Shown: positions 46,097 through 58,560, counted from the first letter of the stretch. The stretch: DNA of 64,000 bases from Sphagnum compactum (GCA_965153455.1 OZ234493.1:36136213-36200212), one strand, 5' to 3'. Notes: generated from the letters alone by a model not told the origin. A program made the numbers and translations.

Positions 46097-48340
46097 TCAA
46101 GTGGGTTTTTTGTGAGTGCATATCTTCATGTGGAAGGTGTGCAAGAATTTTTCACAAAATGTTTGCCACAATTCTTCATCCTTTAATCTCTTGGCAATTT
46201 TCACCAACCCTTCAAGGTATACCAATTCTTTAGGCGTGGCTAATATTATTTTGAAAGGATTGAAAACAATTTTATTACCCTTGAAGAATTGCATGATAAT
46301 TTTGTATTTTGTATGGTTTAATTCACCTCTAAATTTTATCGATCCTTTGATGTTTTTGTCTTCATGGACTCTGCCATTTTTGCCTCCTACACTAGTAAGA
46401 AGATTCCTTTTCTATGGAACTCTTGCTCCTAAAAAACAAATTATTCCAAATAATTGGTTGAGCTCCACGAATGTAACCTTTCCATCATTTACCAATATTT
46501 CCAAGTAATGTTTAAGGTTATAATTTTATGTTTTATGCCCCCCACCATACTTACACATTTTGGTATTTCAATAAACTCAAGACATGTGTGCAAAAGCACT
46601 ATGTCCCACTACATGGTGCAATTGACAACAATTCAAGTTATTGGGATTTCCAAGTTGGGTTACCAAGTGAAAGCACACCACAGGGGGGGCACTTTGGGCA
46701 CTTTCACAACATGTATGTAATGTATATTTTTGTAAAACGTGTTGCATTTAATTTTGGGTCTCACTTTTGGTGTGGGTTTGATTTTTTTATTTTCATGAAG
46801 TCAATGATATCTATTATTATTTGAAATTTTTATGATTAAATTCAAGGAATAATGGGTATATTTATGGTATATGCAATATAATAGAACCTATTTTTGTTTT
46901 TGAACTACACTACATTTTAGTTTGAATTAGTTAACCAAAAAATGTTTGAAATGAAAATTTAAAAAATGACCCACCTCACATATTTTATCATCTTCCATTT
47001 GAAAGTGATAGTTTGCCAAAATGTTAATTTACCACATACTTATGGTCATCACCCCCAAAAACACTCATTTGTGATATGATAATTATCAAACTTTTCACAT
47101 GGCTCACAAACTTATTCCAATCATATGGAATCACAATGTTTAATAGATATTACAAATTTCATAAAGATTAAAAATCATTTTAATCATTTTTTGAATATAT
47201 TTTTATTTTTTAACACACTGTGATGTATATTATTTTGGCACAAATATACTCTAACATCACATCATATTAAATTATGTAGTTTATTTGGAATTTGACTTAT
47301 TTGAGTTTTGACCTACCATAATATGCAAAAAGATTATGAAAATCCTTCATAGTAATGACATGGTTGAAGTTTAAACATGGGACCCCTAAAAAATAGTACA
47401 ATGTGATAACAATTTTGGCCCCCCCGTAATGTGTTTTCACCTTACCTCCTTACCATATTCAACCTCCTTGAAAAAATTAATCAATATCTCATTCAAAACA
47501 TGAATATGTGATTTGTTGATGTTTTTCCTTTAATAATTTCCACCTTCGTCTCATCTTTTATAAGTTCAAAGGCAATTTCACCAATTTTTCAAAAAACCTT
47601 TTCAACTTCAATGGCAGCTACCAACAACTCATCCATATCCTCGTAAGTTTTTATAACACACAACTTATGGATTTTTGGCATAAATCAAACCAAAAACCTT
47701 GTTTTTACATTTGAAATTTTGCCCCTTACAAAAACATGTTCCAACCTATCATAGTACATTTGACCCATTATCGAATATCCTACCTTATAATATCCATCTA
47801 TTTCACCTACAATTTTTTTTCATTATAAACCCCATATTTAACCAACATTAAGGCCTTCAAAGACTCTCAATTATGTACCAATTTTTGGCCTTCCTTTGTA
47901 AATTTAGCCAAGTTATTTTGAAAAAAATAATCCTCATCATCCTCCAACATTTTAATTACCCTTTATAGCCATTATCCCAATCAAAAAATCCTCCAAATGC
48001 TTTCCCCAAAAGACCTTATCCATGCCCTTAGGGTTGGCCATCACATTATGCTAAAAATTTCCTGCAACTCGCCAAAATTAAAATAACCTATCCTAAACAA
48101 AATGATTCTCCTTCAACTATCTACTTCAAGTTCTTTTACTTCTAAGTTGAATGCCTTTGATTTATTGTCATCTTTTTTGAAACTAACATATATGTCATTT
48201 CTTTTTGCATATCTCCAACCTAACTTCCCATATATATCCTTGCTGAAAATCCAACACAAAAAGAGAAAATCCTTTCTAGATAATACAATCTTCAACAATC
48301 AATCTCTAAGCCTACTCTTGTTATCTAATTCCAATTTATA
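46097..48340 (-). pseudogene. Large decayed frame, probably of an LTR retroelement
   Basis: Minus-strand translation yields protein-like blocks over more than 2 kb. The open 61-codon stretch 48,113-48,298 has FLFLCWIFSKDIYGKLGWRY and KAFNLEVKELEVDS. A middle block lies near 47,600-47,950. The 65-codon stretch 46,097-46,294 has FNPFKIILATPKELVYLEGL and DEELWQTFCEKFLHTFHMKI, and it extends further upstream to about 46,508. Many internal stops stand where Trp (TGG) would fit, as expected of C-to-T decay on the other strand. Position next to the LTR of element B and repeat-like surroundings suggest a transposon frame, but no catalytic motif is seen, so it could equally be an accessory frame. Family unknown. 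Confidence 0.4.
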
Positions 48341-48429
48341 AAATTGTGCATGACACACATTAATTTCAACTTCTATAGGAATCCACATATCTTCTAGTCT
48401 AGGAACTAATTGTTAATATTGCTTTCTAG

Positions 48430-49247
48430 GGCGTAACAAATTGTACCTACGTCTAAAAGAAAAATTTACTTGTTGGGAGTGGAAAATCAACAAATAAAAA
48501 TTATGGGACTAGAAGTCCCAACACAATAACCATGCAAGATAAAGCAATAATAACATTTATTGAATTCCTAAAAAGGGAATACCACCTTTGGAAATGTTCA
48601 AAAAACACATTAAAAACCTAAAAATGGATTATGCATGGAGTGCTACCACTATTGTAACCATGTATACCATTTGCAAACTACTATTAGGCATTATAAACAT
48701 GTTGCATCCTTCTTCCTAGTTGGTCAAAGAGTCATTTACCTTCTTGCAACATGATTTCCACATAGAATAAAACACAACCTACACAAACACCTAGGCTAAA
48801 GAAAAATAAAATTAAATGAAAATGTGGGGCGAAAATCTCCACAACTCTCCACATTGGTTTACTTTCAAAAAACTAAAGTACAAACAAGTTTTTTCCCTCT
48901 TTCCAAACTTCCTCTAACACCTTTTTAAAGCGCCCCCCCCCCTCCCCCCCCCCCCCCGCCCCAAACACACACACACATGATGGGGGAGGGAGACCTCACA
49001 ATGATTTCCACCCATCGCCCTAACCATATCTCTTCTTATTTTCTAACCACCCTCCTAATCTTTTCCAAAGTTAACTTAAGTGAAATGACAAAGTAGTGCC
49101 AACTTCCACCTTTAAAACTAATTAAACCTAGTGGTTTCACTATATAGGTAATTAGATAGTAGTAAATAGCTTTACCTACCATCAATAATTAGATATTACC
49201 AAGATATTATTTAATGAATTAATCTTAAGTTGACTTGCCCACTAACA
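48430..49247 (-). mobile_element. 3' LTR of minus-strand Ty3/gypsy element B
   Basis: The right edge, read on the minus strand, is TGTTAGTGGGCAAG directly after a polypurine tract (49,248-49,261). The left edge is placed near 'gggcgtaacaaattgtacc' (48,430) by its resemblance to LTR termini and is uncertain. The LTR would be about 820 bp and contains a long impure C tract (48,931-48,962). No coding capacity. Confidence 0.4.
48931..48962. repeat. Poly(C) tract with a single T interruption
   Basis: About 30 bases of C interrupted by one T and flanked by G residues. It sits inside the LTR of element B and is followed by a (CA)n run at 48,964-48,977. Confidence 0.9.
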
Positions 49248-49261
49248 TTATCCCTCCTTTA
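49248..49261 (-). promoter_or_regulatory. Polypurine tract of element B
   Basis: On the minus strand this reads TAAAGGAGGGATAA, just before the LTR start TGTTAG and preceded by GATTTCAAGGATGAAATCC. It is the same arrangement as at 437-450. Confidence 0.5.
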
Positions 49262-50450
49262 TTTTGGATTTCATCCTTGAAATCTAGGTCAAGTAGTATG
49301 TTGCAAAGTTGGAGAAGATGAACTATTATTTATATGTTTCGAAAAGGGTGTGCCAAATTTTCCCATCACCATTTAAAACTTAACAGTAGTAAGTAGTTCG
49401 GGTGTAGGAGTATGGTAACGTACCACCTAGTTAAAAAGGAATCAAATTATCACTATTATCGTTTAAACTTTCTAATGACTTGGAATTAGTTGTCACTAGC
49501 ACTTTGTTTGCATTGAAATTAGGGGAATTCTGCTAGTAAGCGATAAGTTGTCAGGTGTAGATTGCTTCATTCACCTCTTGAAGTGCCAAGGTAGTATCCA
49601 ACATGCCCTGCACATTTAATCTAAATCGTTGTTGACATTATTTTCGAATGGTGTTCTTTTTCAACTTCCAAGCTATTGTTTGTGCTTAAAGTAGAACATG
49701 TTTTTCACCATGGTCTCATACCTTTCCAATATGTTATTCGTCATAGTTACACATTGAACATGTTTTTTTCACTTTCCCATTTAGGCCTATAGGTTGGTAA
49801 TTATTGTCCTTAACTAATTGTTATACTCATTTTATAATTCTACCACCTCCTTTTTTGTTCTATCCAAGCAAGTAAAAGGCTTGATAGTTTTCTCCTTGTA
49901 TTCTTCTTCATGTAATACTCCCACTAGTGCCTTAACAACTTTTCTTTGGTGTTCCATTCAAATTTCGAGCTATTTTTGAAGGCAACTACCTTCCCAATTA
50001 ACTCCATGATCTTCTGCAATTAGGTCTACATGATTTGACCTTGATGGGTTAACAATGCTTTGATTTTGTCTAACATGGTCTATAAACTATTAACCCATTG
50101 AAAATTTTCTTCCACTAGCTTTTATTGGTCGATAAATTCATTTAAGGATTGGGCAAGGCTTTGATTTTATCACCTTTCCTCTACCAAACGTTCTTCTAAA
50201 GTGGCAATTTGGGCTTGATATTATCCTACCATTTTTTCCATTTGCCACTAGCCTTTAATGGCAAAAAAAATTTGGGTCAATGCATCTAGTTCGCCAACTA
50301 CCACCTCAAGAACTATTGATTGTCATTATATATGCTCGAAGGTAGCTTGTAATGTACACCTTTTCCACTATGGTGGTAATCATCTTGGTAATACCTTTAG
50401 AGCTTACAGAGGCCTCCTCTAGAATTATCACTTGACATTATTATAATTCA
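49262..50450 (-). pseudogene. Decayed coiled-coil frame downstream of pol (element B)
   Basis: Minus-strand translation near 49,860-50,240 gives Glu/Gln/Leu/Lys-rich peptides (for example AQIATLEERLVEE, KIMELIGKVVAF) with heptad-like spacing, interrupted by stops. It abuts the polypurine tract in the same position as the frame of element A, so the two are probably homologous types. The element is truncated right of 50,450, and its pol is missing. Confidence 0.35.
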
Positions 50451-50689
50451 TAGTTTTTTTATTAGGTTTTCTAGTTTTAAAAATTACCTAACAATGATAG
50501 TATGCATAAAAAAGACCACCATGTCAATTTGGACAAGTTGATTTGAACCTACCAATGTGATTGGGAAGTCAATTTGGACTTTATCATTTTGATTGATAAA
50601 GTGATTGATAAAGTTATTCATTATTTGACTAATAGCCAATGGACTATTTGATTGGGTCAAATTAAATTAAAATCATTTTTTGGATTATT

Positions 50690-51300
50690 ATTTTAAAAAA
50701 TTAATAGATAGGTAGATAAATAGGTAGATAGGTAATAAATAAGTCTAAGTAGGTCAAAAAAAATGCACTTAGGTAGTAGGTGCTAACCTAACTTAACCTA
50801 CCTAACTTAACATAATTTCACCAAACTACCTTAATCTAACCTACTTACCTTAGCCTTCTATGTATGCACATAGGTTGCAAATATAAGAAGTTAAACCCCA
50901 AATTTTCATAATGATAAACCAAGTCCTTACCAATGGACTATACCATCAAATGTGTTCAACATTCGTCAAGTTTTTAAATTCACATGTTTATTTCACATCA
51001 TTAAATATAGTGGTTAAACCTAAGCAACAACAAATAATTAAACATAATGGTTGAATCATATGGCTAAACCTAATGGTTTTAATCTAGTGGTTAAATTTAA
51101 TGGCTAAACCTTGGCTAAACTTAATGATTAAATTTAATGGCTAAACATATTGACTAAATTTAATTGATAAACATAATGGTTAAACTTCCTAATTAAACTT
51201 TGGTTAAACCTAGTTGATAAACCTAATGGCTAAATTTTAACTAAATTCAATGGCTAAATCTAGTGGTTAAACATAATGATTAAACCTTGGTATTTGTTTA
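50690..51300. repeat. Tetranucleotide and TTAAAC-type repeat tract
   Basis: 50,700-50,780 is a 'gataggtagataaataggta' tract and 50,790-50,870 a 'taacctaacttaacctacc' tract. From 51,040 to 51,300, variants of 'ggttaaacctaatggctaaa' repeat with a period near 18-24. The last part shares vocabulary with the 20.4-21.65-kb array but has a distinct 'aatgg' element. Confidence 0.75.
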
Positions 51301-51379
51301 TTACCATTAACATGTTTATTAAAATTCTAATACACAACCTTAATCCATTTAATTAACCAATTGTATAGCTTAAAAAATA

Positions 51380-52440
51380 AATTTAATTTTGATCATATAC
51401 TATGCATAACATTGACAATAATATGTTGGTCATTCAACACATCAAGAAAAATGAAAATGCACAAACATGGATCATATTCACTAAATATTGCAACATCACC
51501 ACAACAATTATAATGCCACCTACCAACTATCATTTTCCCATCCAACATTTATATTATGTATTTTTTTATATCATGCCTTTGTATTAGATCTTTCAATGTT
51601 AATTTTTTTTTTGGAGCCTCTAACCCATCTTCCCATATGCATGTATCGCCTATATTATAGATCCCAATCTATGTTCAATGCCCATCTACTACCAATATGA
51701 GAGCCAACAATTCCCCGTACCCAAACTCAAATTGTTATCATGTTTACACCACCTAGTTTATAAGCTTGGGACATATGCAACCAATGAAATTTCTTTTTTC
51801 CTATTTTACTACAAACCCCACCTCACAAACAAGGATATCCATGAATTAAGTTTCTAACAACATTGATTTTGGATTAAAATGTTTATGTTTTACACCCACC
51901 TAATGATCAAATAACAAGTTTCATTTCTAGACATCTAATATGAGATATGAAAATGCACCTTTTTAAGGTCCAAACCTTCACATTCTCATCATTTCTAACC
52001 AAAACAACTTCATTTTATTGTTAAAGTACAATATGTTGACCTAAAAATCGTCTACTAGGTGTAGCAAAACAATTTTCCAACAATAGCAATATAGATCCTC
52101 CAATCTTACAACTTGCATTAACAATTCCCAAGACTATTGAAATTTTGCCATCCAACAAGCAAAAAAACACTACTTAGTTTTATGCAAATTTTTCATTTTT
52201 CCAATTTGATCACCATTGTCTTCTACTCCTCCATTTATCTTTGAATTATAGCACCATGCTCCTCACATTGGAATTAAACATCATAATGAGGAAGCCAATG
52301 AAACAAAAAAGATTCATAACAGCCCTTCATTTGCATCATAAGGTTTGTAAAAGAAAAACACATTGCCAATTCATGAAAAATCATTTCACAAAGAAAACAA
52401 TAATCAGAACAAAGAAATCTCCATGGTAGGTTACCCTAGT
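51380..52440. repeat. Dispersed repeat, copy 2 (uninterrupted)
   Basis: This aligns with 38,440-38,700 joined to 39,374-40,080, without the 673-bp insert. The junction region 'ttatagatcccaatctatg' (51,655-51,673) is the empty site. Small indels separate the copies elsewhere. No conserved frame, and function unknown. Confidence 0.7.
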
Positions 52441-53560
52441 TTTTGTTGTGCGCCTCATTTTTTGGGTGAATTTTTGCAATATGCTGACAATTAATTTTTG
52501 AAAATTTTGTGTTTGAATATAAATTCAAAAACAAATTGTTAATATTTTGAAAATTTTCACAAAACTTTCAAAACCACAAAATCGGAGCAAACAAAAACCC
52601 CTAGAACTTCCGGGTGTCATAAAATTTGCTTAGGCCTTAAAACAAAGCAATCGATGAACATGATGGTAGGCATTTGCAATCTGAAAAAAAGAAAATCTCA
52701 AATGGAATTTTTGGATTTGCCACACATTTTTTCTTGATGTTGAATTTCCACAAACCTCATATATAATTTGTGTATACTTTTTACACCAATGTTATAATCC
52801 TTGTCTTTATACATACATGACTTAAAACCATAAAAAAAATAAAAATTGGTCATCGCAATAGGGCCACCTAATGATATTTTTGGCTTTACAATAAAAGCTC
52901 CTAGATTCACATAAAAACTTACTCTTTTAGTGTAATTGGAGGGCATTTTTCCTTAGTTGTTTGTGAACACTTGCTTTTTAAAATATTATATCTAGTGATT
53001 ACCAATGTTGGTAGATTAGCCATGAGGCATCATAGGAAAATATAATCAAAAGGAGGTCTTTATTAGCGTTGACTGATTATCGAGTTCTGACCCAATTATC
53101 AAGCTGATTATTAATAATATACCCATCAATTCTTGGTTTTTTTTTATAATAATTGATTAAATTGATAATCACTTGATATTGAATATTCAAAATATAATAA
53201 CCTACTTGGATGACCTGATTATCCTTGATGTAGATTATCAATCTTTAAATAGTAACACAAAAAAAGACGAAAAAAGTATAACCCTATAACCAGCAAGTTA
53301 ACCGATGGTTATTAACTGGTTATTTGGCAACCTACCCTGATGCATTCGTTACCAACAACTCAATTTTTTTGTTGATAACCTACCTGGCATTCAATTTTTT
53401 TGATATTGATAACCTGTGTGGTCCCTGGGGGGAAAAAAAAACTTAAAAAAAAACCGGACAGTTATTTTTTAGAAAGAGCAATAACCGGTCAAAATAGGTG
53501 TGTATGCTCGGTAACATGGAACTGGACTGCTCTAATAAGTAACTCCCCCAAGTGACGACG
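52440..53560. other. AT-rich anonymous DNA
   Basis: From about 53,070 to 53,460 there are repeated 'gattatc', 'ataacc' and 'ttgataat' words, probably an old degenerate repeat ('ccgatggttattaactggtt' and relatives). No gene or RNA feature was found. Confidence 0.45.
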
Positions 53561-53569
53561 CCTCAGCTT

Positions 53570-53612
53570 CAGTCCAGTCCAGTCCAGTCCAGTCCAGTTC
53601 AGTCCAGTCCAG
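53570..53612 (+). repeat. (AGTCC)n pentanucleotide repeat
   Basis: About eight to nine units of AGTCC with one C-to-T change in the sixth or seventh unit. Confidence 0.95.
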
Positions 53613-53839
53613 AATGGCAACTATCATGGTGTCATGTTCTCCCAAGTGGCATTGAAACTATGGATGTACAGACCTACTAATATCAGACCCACTTAACCAG
53701 CATGGTGAGCCATGGTGACACCCGGCCACAGACACTGCCACTTGAGGGAGGGGAGGAGAGGAGGGTTCCTTTTTGTCGTCATTGCCACCACCCTTTTGTT
53801 GCCAGGTGGTTGTTACCTCAGTGTGCTTTGCTTTTTGTT

Positions 53840-54040
53840 TATTACCTACCTACCTACCTACTACCTACCTACTAGGCTAACAACCCACTTGCTTGTGAGT
53901 AGTTAGTAGGTATAACCCAGGTAAGGAGGTAGGTAGTAAAAGCAGCCATTACATTTATTACTAATATAAAACTATAACACATCTACTCACCTACTAGTCA
54001 CTTATTTTCCTACCTATCTACCTATATAGGTAGGTATATA
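53840..54040. repeat. (TACC)n/(TAGG)n tract
   Basis: A nearly pure 'tacctacc' run at 53,842-53,875 is followed by degenerate and inverted ('taggtagg') versions up to about 54,035. The inverted halves could form a hairpin. Confidence 0.85.
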
Positions 54041-56860
54041 TAGGACCTACTTCTTACAAAACGAGTTAAAAACAAGGGTGAAACATTAACTCAGGTTGAG
54101 AGTTCCACAACTGAGTCATATAAAGGGAGGGGGGAGCATTCAGTTCAGTGGATGGTGTGTTTGCTGGTGGGTTGCTGGTTGCCTCTTCTGGGTCCACAGT
54201 TTTCTGGCAGCTTGGCAAAGTACATACAGTACTCTCCCCTCCCCCCCCCCCCCACCCCCTCCACTTTATTATGACACTTACATAATAATAATAATAAGAA
54301 TGAATTAAATGGGTAGGTACTTATATTTCTGATTTGATTTGTTCAAAACTGAGACTTAAAAAAAAAGATTAGACTTGTTTGTGTGTACAGTGGGATTTTG
54401 CAAATCTTCACATTCAACAACCCTTTGATGACTAGCCCTAGTATTATTGCAGTCATAGCTTCTGGGTTCAGAATTTGATGCTAATCATCTTTGTCTTAAG
54501 TCAGCTGCATTGCACACACATATGTCAGCTAGTGTTTTTTTTAATTAATTAAAAAAATAAATTAAGTTTTTTTGATGGAGCCAAAGTGGCAATCATCTAG
54601 AAGAAAATTTAGCCATATTTGGCTATCAATCGGATATGAAAGTTGTGTTTTTTTCCAAAAACATTCTTTCTATTATCCTTAGCTACCCTGCTGGAACTTA
54701 TCATAAAATTCTAGCAATTTGGAAATATATATCTTCAAAATCTGGCGAATTTGGTCCTTTTTTTCCATGAAAAAGATCCTTTATACATAAGTTGAGACCT
54801 TATTTTCCGAGTCAAAATTTGGTGAACATTGGCCAATAAAAAGAAACGAGTGTGTATGTAGATTTGTTACTATGGCTAGAATATAAGAGCAACAATGTTT
54901 TAGTTCTTCACTGAGCTGTCTGTGTAGGCCTTATGTCACACATTGAAGAGATTATTGGAAGGGACCTAAGAACGTTGGCACTAGCGTTGGCTGGTTTCGA
55001 GTTTCAGAGAGGATTTTGGTCTATAACTTGGATAGGCATACATGGACCTGGAATTGGTCAAGAACCAGACCCCCTGGTTTTACATGGACTCAGACTCAAC
55101 CTTAGAATTGAACCCGATGGGTCCACATGGACTTAAACCTAATCAAAAATTGAACCTTACACGTTTTAAGTGTTCTTTCTAAAGGTTTGGGTCATAGGGT
55201 TAGGTAGGAGCTAGGGTCCTAGGTCATAGCCTTAGGCTTTAATATATAAAGGCATCTTCAATGCTAGCACTAAAATGGCCTTTACACAAATATGTTGTCA
55301 TGTTCCATAGGTTGTTCCTTATGTTGTACGGAGGCGCAAATAGGGCCAATGTGAGTGGAGACCATTGTTGACTAACTATTTTCTATGTTGTTCCTTTTCG
55401 TTTCCTTTGGGAACATGTTGGGATACACTTTGGGAAGTTAAGAAACACCATGGGAACCTTTTGAGAACTTGGTGGAAACACTTTAGGAACACCAAAACTC
55501 AAACAGATCAAAATCGCTTAGAAATCAACTTTTGAAACATCTCCAAGAATAAGCCGGAACCAGTCTTAACCTAAACCTAAAATCAGAGGTCCTTGTAAAA
55601 GTTGGACCCCATTGAACTCAAAATTTTCGATCAAGAAAATTTGATCTGGCCTTAGAACCAATGGGTTTTTATTTTTGAAAATATTCCCTCGACTCGGTGC
55701 CAAAGGGTCTTCCATTTTTAAAAAATCTATAGACCCAAACCTAACAATTCTTTAAAAAAACCAAGAACCGGGCCACACTAGTTGGTACCTATATTGTTGG
55801 TTCTATTAGTTAGTTGTAAGGTGCATACCCAAGTTCCTTTTTTAAAACATATTTTTCTTTGTTGGTATAACGAGCCACTTTGATTGGCTCGTCACCCATC
55901 ACAAAAGAAATTCTGAAACTCCACACTCTTCTCAAACACTTCTCAAAGTAGAAGTTTGCACTCCCCAAATAGATTTATAGAAATGCTTTCATTTGGCCCA
56001 CCTATATAGGTTATGAGAGTTCAACTTTTGGCAAAGGTTATGGGATGAAGTGGGGTGATATTGGAAACATGTTGGGAGCCAGGTGAGATCACATTGAGAA
56101 CTTGGTTGGAACAGATTGGGAACATCAAAAAATCAAAAATTTAGTAGGGTTTAGGGAAATTTCTGTTTCTCACAAAAGGAAATGGAGCCCTAGTGCAATA
56201 CAGGATGATGAAACCCTGGCGAACACCAGTACACAAAGCACCCATCAAAGGGGAAAATAGAAGGAACAAAGAGAGAGGACCCAAGTTGGAGCCCGAACAA
56301 CAAAACCCAAAGTGGGTCGCAAAGGGGCAAAGGAACAAATCATGTTTCAGATTGTACATTGTGCTAACTCAACCCCAACCCCAATACAAGTCCGTAACCA
56401 GCCTTATGGGCCATCTCTATGATGTGGCGGTTCCTCATTGGACACCCATGCTAGCGTTATGCTCCGTATTCAACTGACTACTCACCGTTTTCACTTTACA
56501 TCCATAACCTGTGGAGTATGTGCACTAGAAAGGTACTTTCATCCATATGCATAAACCAAATGACCAATGAAATCTGCAAAACTAAGAAGGAGCCCCTCAA
56601 TTTGACATCCCCTTAAGCTGGTTATGTCCAATAACTGGCTTGACTTGACCGATTACCTGCGATGCATGGTAATTTACCATGGTTACCATGCTTCTAACCA
56701 TGGTAAACATCCCATCCTAAGACTAGATTGACATCTCAGAGCACAATGTTAACATTTCCAGTGTCGAATATGGCCCACTAAAAGGTTTGGCTGCTGGTTC
56801 ACCCTAATGCTCAAAACCCTAAAACTCTAGTAAGTGTAAGGTAAAGTCCCAGGGTAGGAG
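54041..56860. other. Anonymous moderately GC-balanced DNA with weak internal repeats
   Basis: It includes a C run at 54,233-54,260 and a short (TAA)n run at 54,280-54,297. At 54,930-55,140, 'catggac', 'aaccagac' and 'tcagactcaacc' words recur. A diverged repeat pair carrying 'gagaacttggt' and 'ggaacatcaaaa' lies at about 55,410-55,510 and 56,045-56,145. Open stretches at 54,933-55,136 and 56,193-56,477 are unrecognised. No gene can be supported. Confidence 0.4.
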
Positions 56861-56863
56861 CAT

Positions 56864-56945
56864 GGGTTAGGGTTTAGCAAGTCTGGCCTCATATTTTGGG
56901 AAATGTCACTCACCCATGGACTTTCCTATCATAAAGCACCAAGCA
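56864..56945 (+). repeat. Paralogue of the 5S-insert flank
   Basis: The words 'caagtctggcctcatatttt', 'aatgtcactcacccatg' and 'gactttcctatca' match 13,670-13,724 ('caagtctagcctcacatttt', 'aatgtcccccacccatg', 'gctttacctatcg'). This copy has no 5S-like sequence. It is preceded by telomere-type 'gggttagggtttag' (56,864-56,877). Homology is lost right of the position where the 5S insert begins in the other copy. Confidence 0.6.
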
Positions 56946-57799
56946 AAGGTTATTATTAACCTACACATACTTGGGATCATGAGTTGTACAAGGGGAAGGC
57001 TCTTACACCTACATGACCCATCAAAACTACTTTATTTAAAAATAAAGTAATTTCATTTTCTTTACCTTTTAGTCGGGGAAAAGGAGGAAAAAAGTCTTTA
57101 ATTTTCAAAGCTAATCTGAATGTAGCCTATTTGAACTCCTTTCTCTTCAAATTTTCAATCTCATATAAGTTTTCTACCTCACCTTGAATGACAAAAGTGA
57201 CATTTGAAAGTGAGGGTAAAGAGTGTTGAAAGGTCTGAGTGTTATTTGGCACATTTTCATACTACCCCAACAAAAGATAATCAAGTGCAAATTGTACCAA
57301 GGATTTTTATGAAAAAAATGTGCCAAAGTCACTAGCTTTCAAAGAAAAAGTTTCTCTAATTGCCACATTTAGACATAGGTTTGAGTACAACATCAAAATA
57401 TAGTAGGATTCTTAAATTTTTATATTCTCCTCTCTAACTTGTAGCCAAATTTGGCTATTTCCTCTTGTGGATGATTGCAAATGTGCCTACATCACAAAAT
57501 CAAAGAAAATTTTTAGTTTTAAATTTTGAATTTAAACATTGTTCATGACCTTCAAAATTTCACGAATGATGAAATGTTATTTCAAGCTCAAACAATGTGT
57601 TGGATTTTAGATGTTAGATTGACCACTTAATGTCAACACAAATTTGATTAGCATTAGATTTTGGGTAACTTTTTGTTTTCATCATAACCTATAATAATGA
57701 GTCATTGCTATCAACATTCCATTCACAATTGAAATACAAAATGTTTTGGAATAAGAAGCATTGTTTCATTATGAAAAGAAATAGGTTTGGGGGGTGGGG

Positions 57800-57891
57800 A
57801 TTTGTTCTAATTAGGTTGATATGTTAAATGATGGTTTGCGGGTGGGGTCTGTTATAACATCATTTAACATATCGACCTAATTAGAACAAAT
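57800..57891. repeat. Near-perfect hairpin, 34-bp arms, 24-base loop
   Basis: The left arm 57,800-57,833 (begins ATTTGTTCTAATTAGG, ends TTAAATGATG) and right arm 57,858-57,891 are reverse complements with a single mismatch (t at 57,818 against the g-c position in 'atcgacc'). The loop is G-rich. The arms are flanked by similar 'gggtgggg' words on the left and at the loop side of the right. It could be a small RNA precursor, a foldback element, or a snap-back template-switch product. Confidence 0.95.
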
Positions 57892-57899
57892 TACTTAGT

Positions 57900-58560
57900 T
57901 TCTTCCCCAACTTTTGCCAAAGCCTTCCAAAAAAACTTTCTTTCTTTGGCAAGAGAGCACTTGATTGACCTCAAGCATTTATCCCATGTTGCCTTACGAT
58001 AGTCCAACAAGGTATTTCAAATAGCTTTCTAGACATTACCAATTTGCCACCTTTCATCATTAAAGATGAAGTCATTTCACTAGATCCAAATGGTCCAAAT
58101 GTGACTTCCCCAAGTAACAACCATAATCATGTTATTTTGTGAAATCTTCTTGAAATTTAAGCAACCAAAACACATTGTTTCCGTCACATAGGTGTGGCAT
58201 GTTGGGTTCATTTGGTTCCACCCACTAAACAATCCATGATTTCATGAGCATAATCTCATGCGCACTAAAACGTGCCAACATTCCAAAAATTTATGCAAGA
58301 TTGACTCGTTATCAATTCTAGAAAAAGGCCAACTAATATATTGAACAACCTATCTACTATGGCTTTCCACACATTCACTACAATTTCTTTATTCCATTTG
58401 GCCCATATGAAAACATCCTTCTTGCTCCACTATTTATCTCATGTGTTGGTCCACCTTAACTTGAAACTAGGTGGTAAGAATTCATTGCACCTCTTTCCCA
58501 TTATATTAGTCTTAGGCTTGGAGCTTCTCAACATGCTCCTTCCTTAACATTGTGATCAAG
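57900..58560 (-). mobile_element. LINE tail remnant (zinc-finger region)
   Basis: Minus-strand translation in shifting frames resembles the C-terminal part of plant L1-type ORF2. FIWAKWNKEIVVNVWKAIVD lies near 58,345-58,410, and a DNESILHKFLECWHV segment near 58,260-58,320 recalls the 'E...H.F..C...' zinc-finger box. It is heavily decayed. It may belong to the LINE at 60,080-61,330 or be a second copy, because both contain an NVW.AI segment. Confidence 0.45.
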
